Origin: Prauserella flavalba
GTDB lineage: Bacteria > Actinomycetota > Actinomycetes > Mycobacteriales > Pseudonocardiaceae
Assembly: GCF_003202235.1 (NCBI RefSeq)
Contig: NZ_MASU01000013.1
Location: forward strand, 372,001 to 436,000
Direction: 5' to 3'
Length of the DNA: 64,000 nucleotides
Shown: one piece after another, positions 25,249 through 33,586 of the stretch
Position numbering within the stretch: position 1 is the first letter of the stretch
Layout of the letters: the number at the start of each line of letters is the position of its first letter
The notes under the pieces: generated by a model
What the model saw: the letters and a program-made list of their open reading frames with translations, nothing else
Databases searched by the model: none
What the model was told of the DNA's origin: nothing
Position numbers and translations under genes: made by a program

Positions 25249-25812
25249 GTGACCAGGATCGTGGCCGGGCGTGCGGGCGGCAGGAAGCTGCGGGTCCCGC
25301 CGCGCGGCACGCGCCCGACATCGGAGCGGGTGCGCGAGGCCCTGTTCAACGCGCTCGACGTCGCGGGTGAGCTCGACGGCGCCCGTGTGCTCGACCTCTA
25401 CGCCGGTTCCGGAGCGCTCGGTCTGGAGGCACTCTCGCGGGGCGCCGAGCAGGTGCTGTTCGTGGAGGCCGACCGGCGTGCCGCCGACGTGCTGCGCGGC
25501 AACATCGCCCTGCTCGGTCTCGGCGGTTCCGTGCGGCACGGGAAGGTGGAGACCGTGGTCGCCGAGCCGTGCGCGGAGCCGTTCGACGTCGTGGTGGCCG
25601 ACCCGCCGTACGACCTCGACGGCGAGCGTCTCGCCTCGGTGCTCGGCGACGTGGTGGCAAGGGGCTGGGTCGCCGGGGGCGGACTGGTGATCGTCGAGCG
25701 CGCGTTGCGCGACGGTGAGCCCCGCTGGCCGGAGGGACTGGAGCCGCTGCGCACGAAGCGGTACGGCGACACCGCGCTGTTCTGGGCGGAGTGCGTCACA
25801 TCTCGCGCGTGA
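25249..25812 (+). CDS. rsmD: 16S rRNA (guanine-966-N2) methyltransferase
   Basis: 187 residues, SAM-dependent methyltransferase acting on 16S rRNA G966. N-terminal IVAGRAGGRKL and RPTSERVREALFNAL motifs of RsmD, SAM loop VLDLYAGSGALGLEALSRG, and catalytic DPPY (VADPPYDLD, about residue 122). Placed 28 bp before coaD, the pairing seen in most actinobacteria. No ribosome site; a -10-like element 6 nt before GTG suggests a leaderless transcript. Confidence 0.95.
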   Translation: MTRIVAGRAGGRKLRVPPRGTRPTSERVREALFNALDVAGELDGARVLDLYAGSGALGLEALSRGAEQVLFVEADRRAADVLRGNIALLGLGGSVRHGKVETVVAEPCAEPFDVVVADPPYDLDGERLASVLGDVVARGWVAGGGLVIVERALRDGEPRWPEGLEPLRTKRYGDTALFWAECVTSRA

Positions 25813-25827
25813 GGCGCCGCCGGTTGG

Positions 25828-25833
25828 TAGCGT
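25828..25833 (+). promoter_or_regulatory. -10 element of coaD
   Basis: TAGCGT, then 7 nt, then ATG 25841. Same sequence and spacing as before the arginase-family gene at 3447; suggests a second, leaderless start for coaD behind rsmD. Confidence 0.5.
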
Positions 25834-25840
25834 CCGCCCC

Positions 25841-26323
25841 ATGCGGCGAGCGGTATGTCCCGGTTCCTATGACCCAGCGACCAACGGACATCTCGACATC
25901 ATCGAGAGATCAGCGCAGCTCTTCGACGAGGTCGTCGTGGCCGTGCTGATCAACAAGAAGAAGCAGGGCCTGTTCTCGATCGAGGAACGCCTCGAGATGT
26001 TGCGCGAGGCCACCGAGAAACTCCCCAACGTGCGCGTGGACGCGTGGCACGGGCTGCTCGTCGACTACTGCCGCCAGCACGACATCGCGGCGATCGCCAA
26101 GGGTCTGCGCTCGGTGAGCGACTTCGACTACGAGCTGCAGATGGCGCAGATGAACCGGGAGCTCTCCGGCGTCGAGACGCTGCTGATGTCCAACAACCCC
26201 GCCTTCAGCTTCCTGTCCAGCTCGCTGGTCAAGGAGGTCGCGACGTACGGGGGAGACGTCTCGCAGATGGTGCCCGAGGTCGTGCACGAGCGGCTCCTCG
26301 CCAAGCTGCGGGAACGTGAATAG
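25841..26323 (+). CDS. coaD: Phosphopantetheine adenylyltransferase
   Basis: 160 residues. Transfers AMP from ATP to 4'-phosphopantetheine in coenzyme A synthesis. Nucleotidyltransferase motif with GSYDPATNGHLD (His17), KGLRSVSDFDYE, and the C-terminal NPAFSFLSSSLVKEVA region. Length and motifs are canonical. ATG 25841 fits the family start (RRAVCPGSYDP). Confidence 0.97.
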   Translation: MRRAVCPGSYDPATNGHLDIIERSAQLFDEVVVAVLINKKKQGLFSIEERLEMLREATEKLPNVRVDAWHGLLVDYCRQHDIAAIAKGLRSVSDFDYELQMAQMNRELSGVETLLMSNNPAFSFLSSSLVKEVATYGGDVSQMVPEVVHERLLAKLRERE

Positions 26324-26344
26324 TTCACGGAAAGGGCACCTGTT

Positions 26345-26356
26345 GATCACGTGATC
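26345..26356. promoter_or_regulatory. Perfect palindrome GATCACGTGATC before the RNase gene
   Basis: A 12-bp perfect palindrome ends 4 nt before the -10 element TACGGT (26361-26366), which is itself 6 nt before ATG 26373. A repressor bound here would block the core promoter. Confidence 0.45.
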
Positions 26357-26372
26357 CGGTTACGGTCCGAAA

Positions 26373-26777
26373 ATGACCAACTACCGATCACGCGTCACCA
26401 CAGTTCTGCTGGCCCTGATCGTCGCCCTTCTCGGAGGCGCGAGCACGGTCACGGCCCAACCACTGGCCGCCGCACAAGCCGAGTGCGGCGACACCTCCGG
26501 ATTCGAGCAGGTGCCGCTGGGGGACCTGCCGCCTGAGGCCACCGACACCTACGAGCTGATCGAGGCCGGAGGGCCCTATCCCTATCCGCAGGACGGCACG
26601 ACCTTCGAGAACCGCGAGGGCCTGCTGCCGGACTGCGAGACCGGCTACTACGCCGAATACACCGTCGAGACCCCCGGCAGTGACGACCGCGGCGCCAGGC
26701 GCATCGTCACCGGCGACGGCGGCGAGTACTTCTACACCCCCGACCACTACGAGAGCTTCGTCCTGATCCAGCTCTGA
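26373..26777 (+). CDS. Secreted guanyl-specific ribonuclease, RNase Sa/barnase family
   Basis: 134 residues: signal peptide (1 to about 30-35), then a roughly 97-residue domain that aligns with RNase Sa (LPPEATDTYELI, GGPYPYPQDGTTFENRE, YYAEYTVETPGSDDRGARRI, DHYESF). The catalytic Glu (AEYT), Arg (ARRI) and His (DHY) are all present. The disulfide differs from RNase Sa: Cys sits near the mature N-terminus and in PDCETGYY, with none at the C-terminus. It cleaves RNA after G outside the cell. A barstar-type inhibitor gene is not next to it. A leaderless start is likely (TACGGT, 6 nt, ATG). Confidence 0.9.
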   Translation: MTNYRSRVTTVLLALIVALLGGASTVTAQPLAAAQAECGDTSGFEQVPLGDLPPEATDTYELIEAGGPYPYPQDGTTFENREGLLPDCETGYYAEYTVETPGSDDRGARRIVTGDGGEYFYTPDHYESFVLIQL

Positions 26778-26888
26778 TCGCGGAGCGGGCCTTGACACGC
26801 CCGCGCACGCATGGTCACGGCAATCTCCCTAGCGACCGGGCAGACTGGAGCCCTGCACACGTGGGGTCGATGGTGCGAGGGAGTTGCC

Positions 26889-27614
26889 GTGTACCGGGTG
26901 TTCGAGGCTCTCGACGAGCTCGTCACGATCGTGGAAGAGGCGCGGGGCGTCCCGATGACCTCCAGCTGCGTGGTCCCGCGCGGTGACGCGCTCGAACTGC
27001 TCGACGACATCAGGGACGCCCTGCCGCGCGAGGTCGACGACGCCCAGGACGTGCTCGACAAGCGCGACGAGATCGTCCAGCGCGCCCGCGAGGAGGCCGA
27101 GACCGCCGTGCGCACGGCCAACGAGGAGGCCGAGCGCACCGTCTCCGAGGCCACCGCCGAGGCCGAACGGCTCGTCGCCGAGGCCCGCGCGCGGGCCGAG
27201 CAGCTGCTCGCCGACGCGCGCGACGAGGCCGACCGCACCGTCGCCGCGGGCCAGGCCGAGTACCGCGACCTCACCGAGCGCTCCCGTGCCGAGTCCGAGC
27301 GGATGGTGCAGGCCGGCCGCGACGCCTACGACCGCGCCGTCGAGGAGGGCAGGCACGAGCAGGCCCGGCTCGTCGCGCAGACCGAGGTCGTCCAGGCCGC
27401 CCACGGCGAGGCCGCGCGCATCGTGGACGAGGCGCACGCCGAGGCCGACCGGCAGCGGGCCGAGTGCGACGCCTACGTCGACGGCAAGCTCGCCGAGTTC
27501 TCCGAGCTGCTGTCCTCGACGCTGCGCACGGTCGACTCCGGCCGCAACCATCTGCGCGGCACCCCGCACCTCGGCGGCGGCCGCGGAGCCGTCTACGACT
27601 ACCAGGCTCACTAG
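26889..27614 (+). CDS. sepIVA: SepIVA-like DivIVA-family coiled-coil protein
   Basis: 241 residues from GTG 26889 (GGGAG five nt upstream). Short N-terminal DivIVA-like segment (YRVFEALDELVTIVEEARGVPM), then a long Ala/Glu/Arg-rich coiled coil (about 55-210; heptads such as EAERLVAEARARAEQLLADA). Matches Rv2927c/SepIVA of mycobacteria in form and in gene order (before DUF177, rpmF, rnc, mutM). SepIVA is a septum and envelope regulator that recruits division factors. Identity rests on architecture and synteny. Confidence 0.8.
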   Translation: MYRVFEALDELVTIVEEARGVPMTSSCVVPRGDALELLDDIRDALPREVDDAQDVLDKRDEIVQRAREEAETAVRTANEEAERTVSEATAEAERLVAEARARAEQLLADARDEADRTVAAGQAEYRDLTERSRAESERMVQAGRDAYDRAVEEGRHEQARLVAQTEVVQAAHGEAARIVDEAHAEADRQRAECDAYVDGKLAEFSELLSSTLRTVDSGRNHLRGTPHLGGGRGAVYDYQAH

Positions 27615-27682
27615 CGGCGACAGGGCGTACCCTGGACCAGGCGCTCGCCGCGCCGCCCTGTCACTCGACTTCGAAGAATCCG

Positions 27683-28285
27683 ATGCCTGACGAAAGCACC
27701 AGCCCCGCGCGCCCCGACGCGCGCAACCCGTGGCTGTTCGACACCCATGAGCTGGGCCGCCGCCCCGGCTCCAGCCGTACGCTGCGGCGCGACGTTCCCG
27801 TCGACACGCCGCTCGGCGTGCCCGACGTGATCCTCGTGCCCAAGGGCGCCACGGTCGCGCTCGATCTGCTGCTGGAGTCAGTGGTGGAGGGCGTGCTCGT
27901 GACGGGCACGGCGTCGGCCCCGACCACCGGCCAGTGCTCGCGCTGCCTCGACCCGATCGCCGACGAGGTCGAGGTCGACCTCACCGAGCTGTACGCCTAC
28001 CCGGACTCGACCACCGACGAGACCACCGAGGAGGACGAGGTCAGCCGGGTCGTCGACGACAAGATCGACCTCGAGCCGCTGGTCCGCGACGCGATCGTCC
28101 TCGCGCTCCCGCTGGTGCCGTTGTGCAGCGAGGACTGCGCCGGACTGTGCCCCGAATGCGGCGTGAAGTGGGCCGATCTCGAGCCCGGACACGGGCATGA
28201 GACGATAGACCCTCGGTGGGCCGCGCTGGTCGAGCGCTTTGGGGACAACCAAGGCGACAACCCGGCGAACGGCTCGGACCGGTAA
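27683..28285 (+). CDS. DUF177 (YceD) family protein
   Basis: 200 residues. Cysteine-rich motif TTGQCSRCLDPI in the middle and the C-terminal CSEDCAGLCPECG zinc-type motif, typical of DUF177 proteins encoded directly upstream of rpmF. In E. coli and plants the family is linked to 23S rRNA accumulation. A promoter-like TACCCT lies near 27627. rpmF follows after 78 bp. Confidence 0.92.
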   Translation: MPDESTSPARPDARNPWLFDTHELGRRPGSSRTLRRDVPVDTPLGVPDVILVPKGATVALDLLLESVVEGVLVTGTASAPTTGQCSRCLDPIADEVEVDLTELYAYPDSTTDETTEEDEVSRVVDDKIDLEPLVRDAIVLALPLVPLCSEDCAGLCPECGVKWADLEPGHGHETIDPRWAALVERFGDNQGDNPANGSDR

Positions 28286-28363
28286 AGCCCGGCGAGCAGC
28301 AGCTCGACCAATTCGGCAAGCACGCTCGCACCCGCGAGCAGACCTTGATGAGGAGAACCAGTC

Positions 28364-28546
28364 GTGGCCGTCCCGAAGCGGAAGATGTCGCGTTCCAACA
28401 CCCGCTCGCGCCGTGCCCAGTGGAAGGCCGCGCCGGTTGAGCTGGTGGCCTGCCCCAACCGCGCGTGCAGGCAGCTCAAGCCCCAGCACGTCGCCTGCCC
28501 GGCGTGCGGCCAGTACAGCGGTCGTCAGGTCGTCGAGCCCGCCTGA
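28364..28546 (+). CDS. rpmF: 50S ribosomal protein L32
   Basis: 60 residues from GTG 28364 (TGAGGAGAACC upstream). Typical L32 start [20 protein letters not shown], and a four-cysteine ribbon (CPNRAC and CPAC), so the zinc-binding form. Structural protein of the large subunit; sits between DUF177 and rnc as usual. Confidence 0.97.
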   Translation: MAVPKRKMSRSNTRSRRAQWKAAPVELVACPNRACRQLKPQHVACPACGQYSGRQVVEPA

Positions 28547-28557
28547 GGCTGTCGGCT

Positions 28558-29295
28558 ATGGGGGGTAAGTCGCCTACCGGCCCGGCAGCGGATCCCACAC
28601 CACTACTCGAGGCGCTCGGTGTCGAGTTCGACACCGAGCTGCTGACGCTTGCGCTCACCCACCGCTCGTACGCGTACGAGAACGGCGGGCTGCCGCCCAA
28701 CGAGCGTCTGGAGTTCCTCGGGGATGCGGTGCTGGGCCTGGTGGTGACCGATCATCTGTACCGGCAGCACCCGGAGCTGCCGGAGGGCCAGCTCGCGAAG
28801 CTGCGGGCCAGTGTGGTGAACATGCACGCGCTGGCAGGCGTGGCCCGCGGGCTCGGTGAGGGGGGTCTCGGCGCGCACCTGCTGCTCGGCAAGGGTGAGG
28901 AGCTGACCGGCGGCCGGGACAAGGCGAGCATTCTCGCCGACGGGCTCGAGGCCGTCATCGGCGCGACCTACCTCGCGCACGGCATCGGCGCGGCGCGAGA
29001 GCTGGTGCACCGGCTCTTCGACGACCTGCTCGCCGAGGCGCCGCTGCGCGGTGCCGGACTGGACTGGAAGACCAGCCTCCAGGAGCTGACGGCGTCGGCC
29101 GGTCTCGGCGTGCCCGAGTACAAGGTCGAGGACACCGGTCCCGACCATCGCAAGGAGTTCAACGCGACCGTGTTCGTCGGTGGCCGCAATCTCGGCCAGG
29201 GCGACGGCACGACCAAGAAGGAAGCCGAGCAGAAGGCCGCCGAGTCCGCCTGGCGCGCGCTCTCCGAGGAGCTCAAGCCCGCCCAGGACGGCTGA
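28558..29295 (+). CDS. rnc: Ribonuclease III
   Basis: 245 residues. Cuts double-stranded RNA, including the rRNA precursor. Catalytic domain with [20 protein letters not shown] and the second acidic site [13 protein letters not shown]-terminal double-stranded-RNA-binding domain ([20 protein letters not shown], then [13 protein letters not shown]). The start is 11 bp after rpmF, so co-expression is likely. A family A palindrome follows 28 bp after the stop. Confidence 0.97.
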   Translation: MGGKSPTGPAADPTPLLEALGVEFDTELLTLALTHRSYAYENGGLPPNERLEFLGDAVLGLVVTDHLYRQHPELPEGQLAKLRASVVNMHALAGVARGLGEGGLGAHLLLGKGEELTGGRDKASILADGLEAVIGATYLAHGIGAARELVHRLFDDLLAEAPLRGAGLDWKTSLQELTASAGLGVPEYKVEDTGPDHRKEFNATVFVGGRNLGQGDGTTKKEAEQKAAESAWRALSEELKPAQDG

Positions 29296-29322
29296 GCCGC
29301 AGCGTCTCGTCCTGCACCCGAC

Positions 29323-29347
29323 TGCAGTGAAGGTGGCCTTCACTGCA
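29323..29347. repeat. Family A palindrome after rnc
   Basis: TGCAGTGAAGG-TGG-CCTTCACTGCA, perfect 11-bp arms. It lies between rnc and mutM on the same strand; mutM has its own -10 just downstream, so the hairpin could be the rnc terminator. Confidence 0.85.
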
Positions 29348-29369
29348 TAAGGCTGCTGAGCGACCCGAC

Positions 29370-29375
29370 TAAACT
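29370..29375 (+). promoter_or_regulatory. -10 element of mutM
   Basis: TAAACT (TANNNT), 6 nt, then GTG 29382: a leaderless promoter placed directly after the family A hairpin. Confidence 0.55.
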
Positions 29376-29381
29376 GGCCCG

Positions 29382-30248
29382 GTGCCAGAGCTTCCCGAGG
29401 TGGAGACCGTCCGCGCAGGTCTCGAACGGCACGTCGCGGGGCGGGTCATCGCCTCCGCCGAGGTGCTCCATCCCCGCGCCATCCGCCGTCACGTTCCCGG
29501 CGTCGAGGATTTCACCGGCCGCCTGTGCGGCGTCAAGATCGAGGCGGCCCGCCGCCGCGGCAAGTACCTGTGGCTCGATCTCGCCGACGGCGAGGCCATG
29601 CTCGCCCACCTGGGCATGAGCGGCCAGTTGCTCGTCCAGCCCGAGGACACTCCAGCCGAGAAGCATCTGCGTGCCCGGTTCCGCTTCGCCGACGGCGGCC
29701 CCGAACTGCGGTTCGTCGATCAGCGCACGTTCGGCGGCCTCGCGCTCGCCGAGCTCGTCGAGGTGGACGGCACGGCGGTGCCGAACACCATCGCCCACAT
29801 CGCCCGCGACCCGATGGACCCGCTCTTCGACGCCGCGCTCGCCGTGCGGCTGCTGCGGGCCAAGCGCACCGAGGTCAAACGGGCGCTGCTCGACCAGACG
29901 CTCGTGTCGGGCGTCGGCAACATCTACGCCGACGAGGCCCTGTGGCGCTCCCGGCTGCACTGGGCGCGTCCCACGGAGCGGCTCACCGCGAAGCAGGCGC
30001 AGGCCGTGCTCTCCGCGGCCGCCGAGGTGATGGCCGAGGCGCTCGTGGCCGGCGGAACGTCGTTCGACGCGCTCTACGTCAACGTCAACGGCCAGTCCGG
30101 CTACTTCGACCGTTCGCTCGACGCCTACGGCAGGGTGGGCGAGCCGTGCCGTCGCTGTGGCACCCCGATCCGGCGCGATCCGTTCATGAACCGCTCGTCG
30201 TTCTCGTGCCCGCGCTGCCAGCCGAAACCGAGGACGCGCACGCGCTGA
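29382..30248 (+). CDS. mutM: Formamidopyrimidine-DNA glycosylase
   Basis: 288 residues. Removes 8-oxoguanine and formamidopyrimidines from DNA. Starts [16 protein letters not shown] with catalytic Pro2 and Glu3; [13 protein letters not shown] (helix-two-turn-helix) around residue 172; C-terminal zinc finger [11 protein letters not shown] with SSFSCPRCQ. All key residues are present. Confidence 0.97.
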   Translation: MPELPEVETVRAGLERHVAGRVIASAEVLHPRAIRRHVPGVEDFTGRLCGVKIEAARRRGKYLWLDLADGEAMLAHLGMSGQLLVQPEDTPAEKHLRARFRFADGGPELRFVDQRTFGGLALAELVEVDGTAVPNTIAHIARDPMDPLFDAALAVRLLRAKRTEVKRALLDQTLVSGVGNIYADEALWRSRLHWARPTERLTAKQAQAVLSAAAEVMAEALVAGGTSFDALYVNVNGQSGYFDRSLDAYGRVGEPCRRCGTPIRRDPFMNRSSFSCPRCQPKPRTRTR

Positions 30249-30284
30249 TCCACCCGATACGGCCGGATGGCGGGTCGCTGTGCG

Positions 30285-30309
30285 CACTACTGCGCATTGC
30301 GTGGTAGTG
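30285..30309. promoter_or_regulatory. PadR operator/promoter
   Basis: CACTAC (30285-30290) and GTAGTG (30304-30309) form an inverted repeat, and the right arm overlaps the -10 element TAGTGT (30305-30310). The direct repeat TGCGCA also lies here. This fits autorepression by the PadR protein encoded just downstream. Confidence 0.5.
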
Positions 30310-30335
30310 TCGCTAGCGCATAACTGGAGGACGCG

Positions 30336-30659
30336 GTGGAGATCAGCCAACTACTCAAGGGCGTACTCGATCTCGCTGTGCTCGCGGTGCTGAGCGAGGA
30401 GGACGGCTACGGCTACGACGTCCTGCGCAGGCTGAGACAGGCGGGCCTCGACGAGGTGGGCGACGCCTCGGTGTACGGCACGCTGCGGCGGCTGTACAAG
30501 GCGGGACTGCTCGCCTCGTACGTCGTCGCCAGCGAGGAAGGGCCGCACCGCAAGTACTACAGCGTGAACGAGCAGGGCCGCGCACGCCTCGCCGAGTCGG
30601 CGAAGACGTGGCAGACCTTCGCGACCACGATGAACAGCCTGTTGGGAGACGCACGATGA
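30336..30659 (+). CDS. PadR-family transcriptional regulator
   Basis: 107 residues from GTG 30336 with GGAGG five nt upstream. Winged helix of the PadR type (ISQLLKGVLDLAVLAVLSEE, YGYDVLRRL, ASVYGTLRRLYKAGLL, RKYYSVNEQGR). It overlaps the next gene by 4 nt (ATGA), so the two are translated together. PadR regulators paired with HAAS-domain membrane proteins usually respond to envelope stress or drugs; the signal here is unknown. Confidence 0.92.
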   Translation: MEISQLLKGVLDLAVLAVLSEEDGYGYDVLRRLRQAGLDEVGDASVYGTLRRLYKAGLLASYVVASEEGPHRKYYSVNEQGRARLAESAKTWQTFATTMNSLLGDAR

Positions 30660-31789
30660 GCACACCGAACCCGCCCGCCGTTCGCGCCTACCTGGCTCGG
30701 GTGCGGACGGCACTGGCCGATCTGCCTGCCGCCGAGGTCGACGAGATCGTGGAGGACGTCCGGCCGCATCTGCTGGAGATCGCGGAGGGACTGGGAGACC
30801 GGGCCACGATCGAGGCGATGACCGAGCAGCTCGGCTCCCCGGAGAGCTACGCGGCCGAGGTGCGGGCCGCGGGCGACTACCCGCCGCCGCCCGCCGAGGG
30901 GACCGAGGGCGCCGAGAAGCCCACGGGGTCGCGCAGGGCGGGCGCCCGGCTGGCGTTGTGGGTGCTGGTGCTGGGCGTCGGCGCGCTCGCGCTCGTGGGC
31001 TTCGCGGTCGGCCGCGAATTCGACGCCGAACTGCTCGGCATGCTCGTCCTCATCGTGCCCGCACTGGCCGCGGCCGGCTGGTACGTGTGGTCGCGGGGCA
31101 CCGGCCCGGTCGCCGAGCTGCCGGAGGTCAGGCGCGTGCGGTCGGGGGCGTCCCGGCGGGCGGGCTCGCTGGCGGTCCACCTGCGGACCATGGCGCCGGC
31201 CTGGTGGGTGCTGTGCGCGGTGCTGATGGGCCTTTCGGCGCTGCTGCTGGTGATCAGGAGCAGTACCGCCATCCTCGTGCTGCCGCTGTTCGTCGGCATC
31301 GCCGCGCTCGCGCTGTGGGCGGGGCCGAGGTCCCGCACGGACCGCAGGCTCCTGTGGGCGAGCGTGCCGGTGTCCGTGTTCGTGTTCGCCGTGGGGTCGG
31401 GGATGGTGGGCTATCTCGCCGACTCGCTGGAGGACTCGACGAGCGAGTCCCCGTACCAGTACACGTCCAACACGGCCTACGACGGCGAGCCCGGGCTGTA
31501 CTACGGCGACGAGGAACTGGAGAACCTCTACGTCTTCGACGCCGACGGCAAGCCGCTGCGCGACGTCTACCTCTACACCGAGGACGGCCGCCCGCTGACC
31601 GTGCCGCGCTACGGGTGTGAGGAGTCGACGCAGTCGAGGATCACGCAGGGCAGGGACAACCGGTTCCCCCGTCCGCACATCGAGCAGGGCGGCTACGACG
31701 ACGAGGGCAACTACAACGGCTACAACGCCTACCGGCCCTCGTGCACCGAGAGCGACGAGGTCCCGTTCACGGCGGCGATTCCGAAGTAG
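30656..31789 (+). CDS. HAAS-domain (DUF1700-like) membrane protein
   Basis: 377 residues. N-terminal soluble alpha-helical HAAS region (about 1-75, YLARVRTALADLPAAEVDEI and IAEGLGDRATIEAMTEQLGSP), then about six membrane segments (about residues 95-260), then a C-terminal Tyr/Asp/Gly-rich extracytoplasmic tail with two cysteines. Partner of the PadR gene by overlap. The function of such proteins is poorly known; they are thought to sense or modulate the membrane. Confidence 0.8.
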   Translation: MSTPNPPAVRAYLARVRTALADLPAAEVDEIVEDVRPHLLEIAEGLGDRATIEAMTEQLGSPESYAAEVRAAGDYPPPPAEGTEGAEKPTGSRRAGARLALWVLVLGVGALALVGFAVGREFDAELLGMLVLIVPALAAAGWYVWSRGTGPVAELPEVRRVRSGASRRAGSLAVHLRTMAPAWWVLCAVLMGLSALLLVIRSSTAILVLPLFVGIAALALWAGPRSRTDRRLLWASVPVSVFVFAVGSGMVGYLADSLEDSTSESPYQYTSNTAYDGEPGLYYGDEELENLYVFDADGKPLRDVYLYTEDGRPLTVPRYGCEESTQSRITQGRDNRFPRPHIEQGGYDDEGNYNGYNAYRPSCTESDEVPFTAAIPK

Positions 31790-31838
31790 CAACACCGCGG
31801 AAACGCCGTCCGTAACGTGCCCGTGCTGCATTGGGACC

Positions 31839-32831
31839 GTGCGGACACACGAGGGCAGGACCGGCCTCGCCGGGATCGACGCGGACACGCTGGAGCCGAG
31901 GTACCGGGTGCTGCACGGGTACCGCCGCGCTTACCGGATGGCCGGGCGCGGCCCCGCGGTGCTGTTCATCCACGGCATCGGAGACGACTCGGCGACGTGG
32001 CTGGAGGTGCTCGCGTCGCTGGCGGGGGAGTTCACCGTGATCGCGCCGGACCTGCTCGGTCACGGTGGTTCGGACAAGCCGAGAGCCGACTACTCGGTGG
32101 CCGCCTACGCCTGTGGCATGCGGGACCTGCTGGCGACGCTGGACGTCGAGCGCGTCAGCGTGGTCGGCCACTCGCTCGGCGGTGGCGTGGCGATGCAGTT
32201 CGCCTACCAGTTCCCGGAACTGTGCGAGCGGCTCGTGCTCGTCTCCTCCGGCGGGGTCGCCAGGCAGGTGCACCCGCTGCTGCGGCTGGCGGCGGCGCCC
32301 GGAGCGGGCGTGGTGATCCCACTCGCGGGGACGGCCCCGGTGCAGGCCGTGCTGCGGGGCGTGCGCGCGCTGGCCGGCGTGACCGGCGGGCTCGGGCTCG
32401 GCGACGACCTCGGCTACGTGCTCAGCCGCTACACCAGGCTCACCGAAAGCCCGAACCGGCAGGCGTTCCTGCGGACGTTGCGGTCGGTGGTCGACTGGCG
32501 AGGCCAGGTGGTGAACATGCTCGACCGCTGCTACCTCACTGAGGGGATGCCCACGATGCTCGTGTGGGGTGGGCACGACAACGTGGTCCCCACCCCGCAC
32601 GCGGCGCTGGCGCGGGCGGCGATGCCGGGCAGCAGGCTCGAGGTGTTCCCGGAGGCAGGCCACTTTCCGCATCACACGTCACCGCAGCGGTTTCTGGAGG
32701 TGCTGCGGGAGTTCCTCACCGAGACCCCGCCCGCGACACACGACCCGCGCCGCTGGCGGGCCCTGCTGCGCAACGGCCGGGCCCGGGGCCTGACCCCGGA
32801 CCCGGCCGTGAGCGTTCCCAGCGGCACCTGA
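31839..32831 (+). CDS. Alpha/beta-hydrolase
   Basis: 330 residues from GTG 31839. Oxyanion motif FIHGIGDDSATW, nucleophile elbow GHSLGGG (Ser about residue 111), acid in WGGHDNVVP and catalytic His in EAGHFPHH: a complete triad. Related to the hydrolase genes found in this position near mutM/smc in other actinomycetes; the substrate is unknown (ester, lactone or C-C bond). The ORF extends upstream but has no other start codon supported by context. Confidence 0.88.
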   Translation: MRTHEGRTGLAGIDADTLEPRYRVLHGYRRAYRMAGRGPAVLFIHGIGDDSATWLEVLASLAGEFTVIAPDLLGHGGSDKPRADYSVAAYACGMRDLLATLDVERVSVVGHSLGGGVAMQFAYQFPELCERLVLVSSGGVARQVHPLLRLAAAPGAGVVIPLAGTAPVQAVLRGVRALAGVTGGLGLGDDLGYVLSRYTRLTESPNRQAFLRTLRSVVDWRGQVVNMLDRCYLTEGMPTMLVWGGHDNVVPTPHAALARAAMPGSRLEVFPEAGHFPHHTSPQRFLEVLREFLTETPPATHDPRRWRALLRNGRARGLTPDPAVSVPSGT

Positions 32832-32839
32832 CCCCGACC

Positions 32840-32946
32840 GCAGTGAAGGTCACCTTCACTGCGTGGAATCAGCACAGCGGCGCGGAGCGCCTCCGTTTGG
32901 GTGGTGGGGGGAGACGGGTGGGCGCAGGCATGGTGGCCTTCACTGC
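32840..32946. repeat. Composite repeat (families A and C), second copy
   Basis: A full palindrome GCAGTGAAGG-TCA-CCTTCACTGC (32840-32862), a family C element (about 32873-32932, starting CACAGCGGCGCGGAGCGC and including GAGACGGGTGGGCGC) and a half-site TGGTGGCCTTCACTGC ending at 32946. The order is the same as the reverse complement of 12218-12354, 20 kb away. It lies between convergent genes. Confidence 0.9.
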
Positions 32947-32964
32947 GGTTAGGCGGTCAGGTGG

Positions 32965-33483
32965 TCACCAGGTGGTCGAGGACATCGCCAGCTTGGCCAG
33001 CAGTTCCCGTCCGCTCTCGGCGTTGCGCGGCTGGCAGAGGACGTCGTAGCGGTTGGCCACGAGCTGGCTGTGGGAGACGAAGTCGCGGCGGCCCTTGGTC
33101 GCGGCGTACCCCATCGCGGCGAAGGCCAGGCCGAACGCGACACCGGCGACGAGGCCGATCACGATCGGCAGCAGCCCGGCTCCCGGCGTGAACATGCTCA
33201 GCAGCAGGCCGACGAACAGGCCGAACCAGGCGCCGGACATCGCGCCGCTGCCGAGCACCTTGCCCCAGGTCAGCCGCGCGGCGACGCGCTCGACGAGCAT
33301 CGGCTCGACGCCGACGATCGTGACGTCCTGCACGGGGAAGTTCTGGTCGGCGAGGTGGTCGACGGCACGCTGCGCCTCCTCGTACGTGCCGTAGGAGCCG
33401 ATCGGCCAGCCGGTCGGCAGGGTCGGCAGCTGCGGCGCCCGCTGCGCAGTGCCGAACGCGGGCTGCGAGAACGCTGTGGTCAT
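32965..33483 (-). CDS. Membrane protein with general-stress-protein-17M-like N-terminus
   Basis: 172 residues, RBS GAGGTGAG before ATG 33483. N-terminal soluble part (about 25-65, GSYGTYEEAQRAVDHLADQNFPVQDVTIVG) resembles the general stress protein 17M (YflT) domain. Two glycine-rich membrane segments follow (about 75-130), with a soluble tail. Function unknown; probably stress-related. Follows the ROK gene by 103 bp. Confidence 0.75.
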   Translation of the reverse strand: MTTAFSQPAFGTAQRAPQLPTLPTGWPIGSYGTYEEAQRAVDHLADQNFPVQDVTIVGVEPMLVERVAARLTWGKVLGSGAMSGAWFGLFVGLLLSMFTPGAGLLPIVIGLVAGVAFGLAFAAMGYAATKGRRDFVSHSQLVANRYDVLCQPRNAESGRELLAKLAMSSTTW

Positions 33484-33586
33484 CGTGTGCTCACCTCGTG
33501 GGCGATACCGGCTGTTGTCCTTACACCGGTTCCAACGTCACGACGCTCTCGATCAGTGCCCGCCGCGCAAGATTCACAGGGTGCTC

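Noticed and set aside
26324-27614. Toxin-antitoxin pair (RNase plus adjacent antidote)
   Set aside because: The RNase is exported, and the next gene is a coiled-coil SepIVA-like protein, not a barstar fold.
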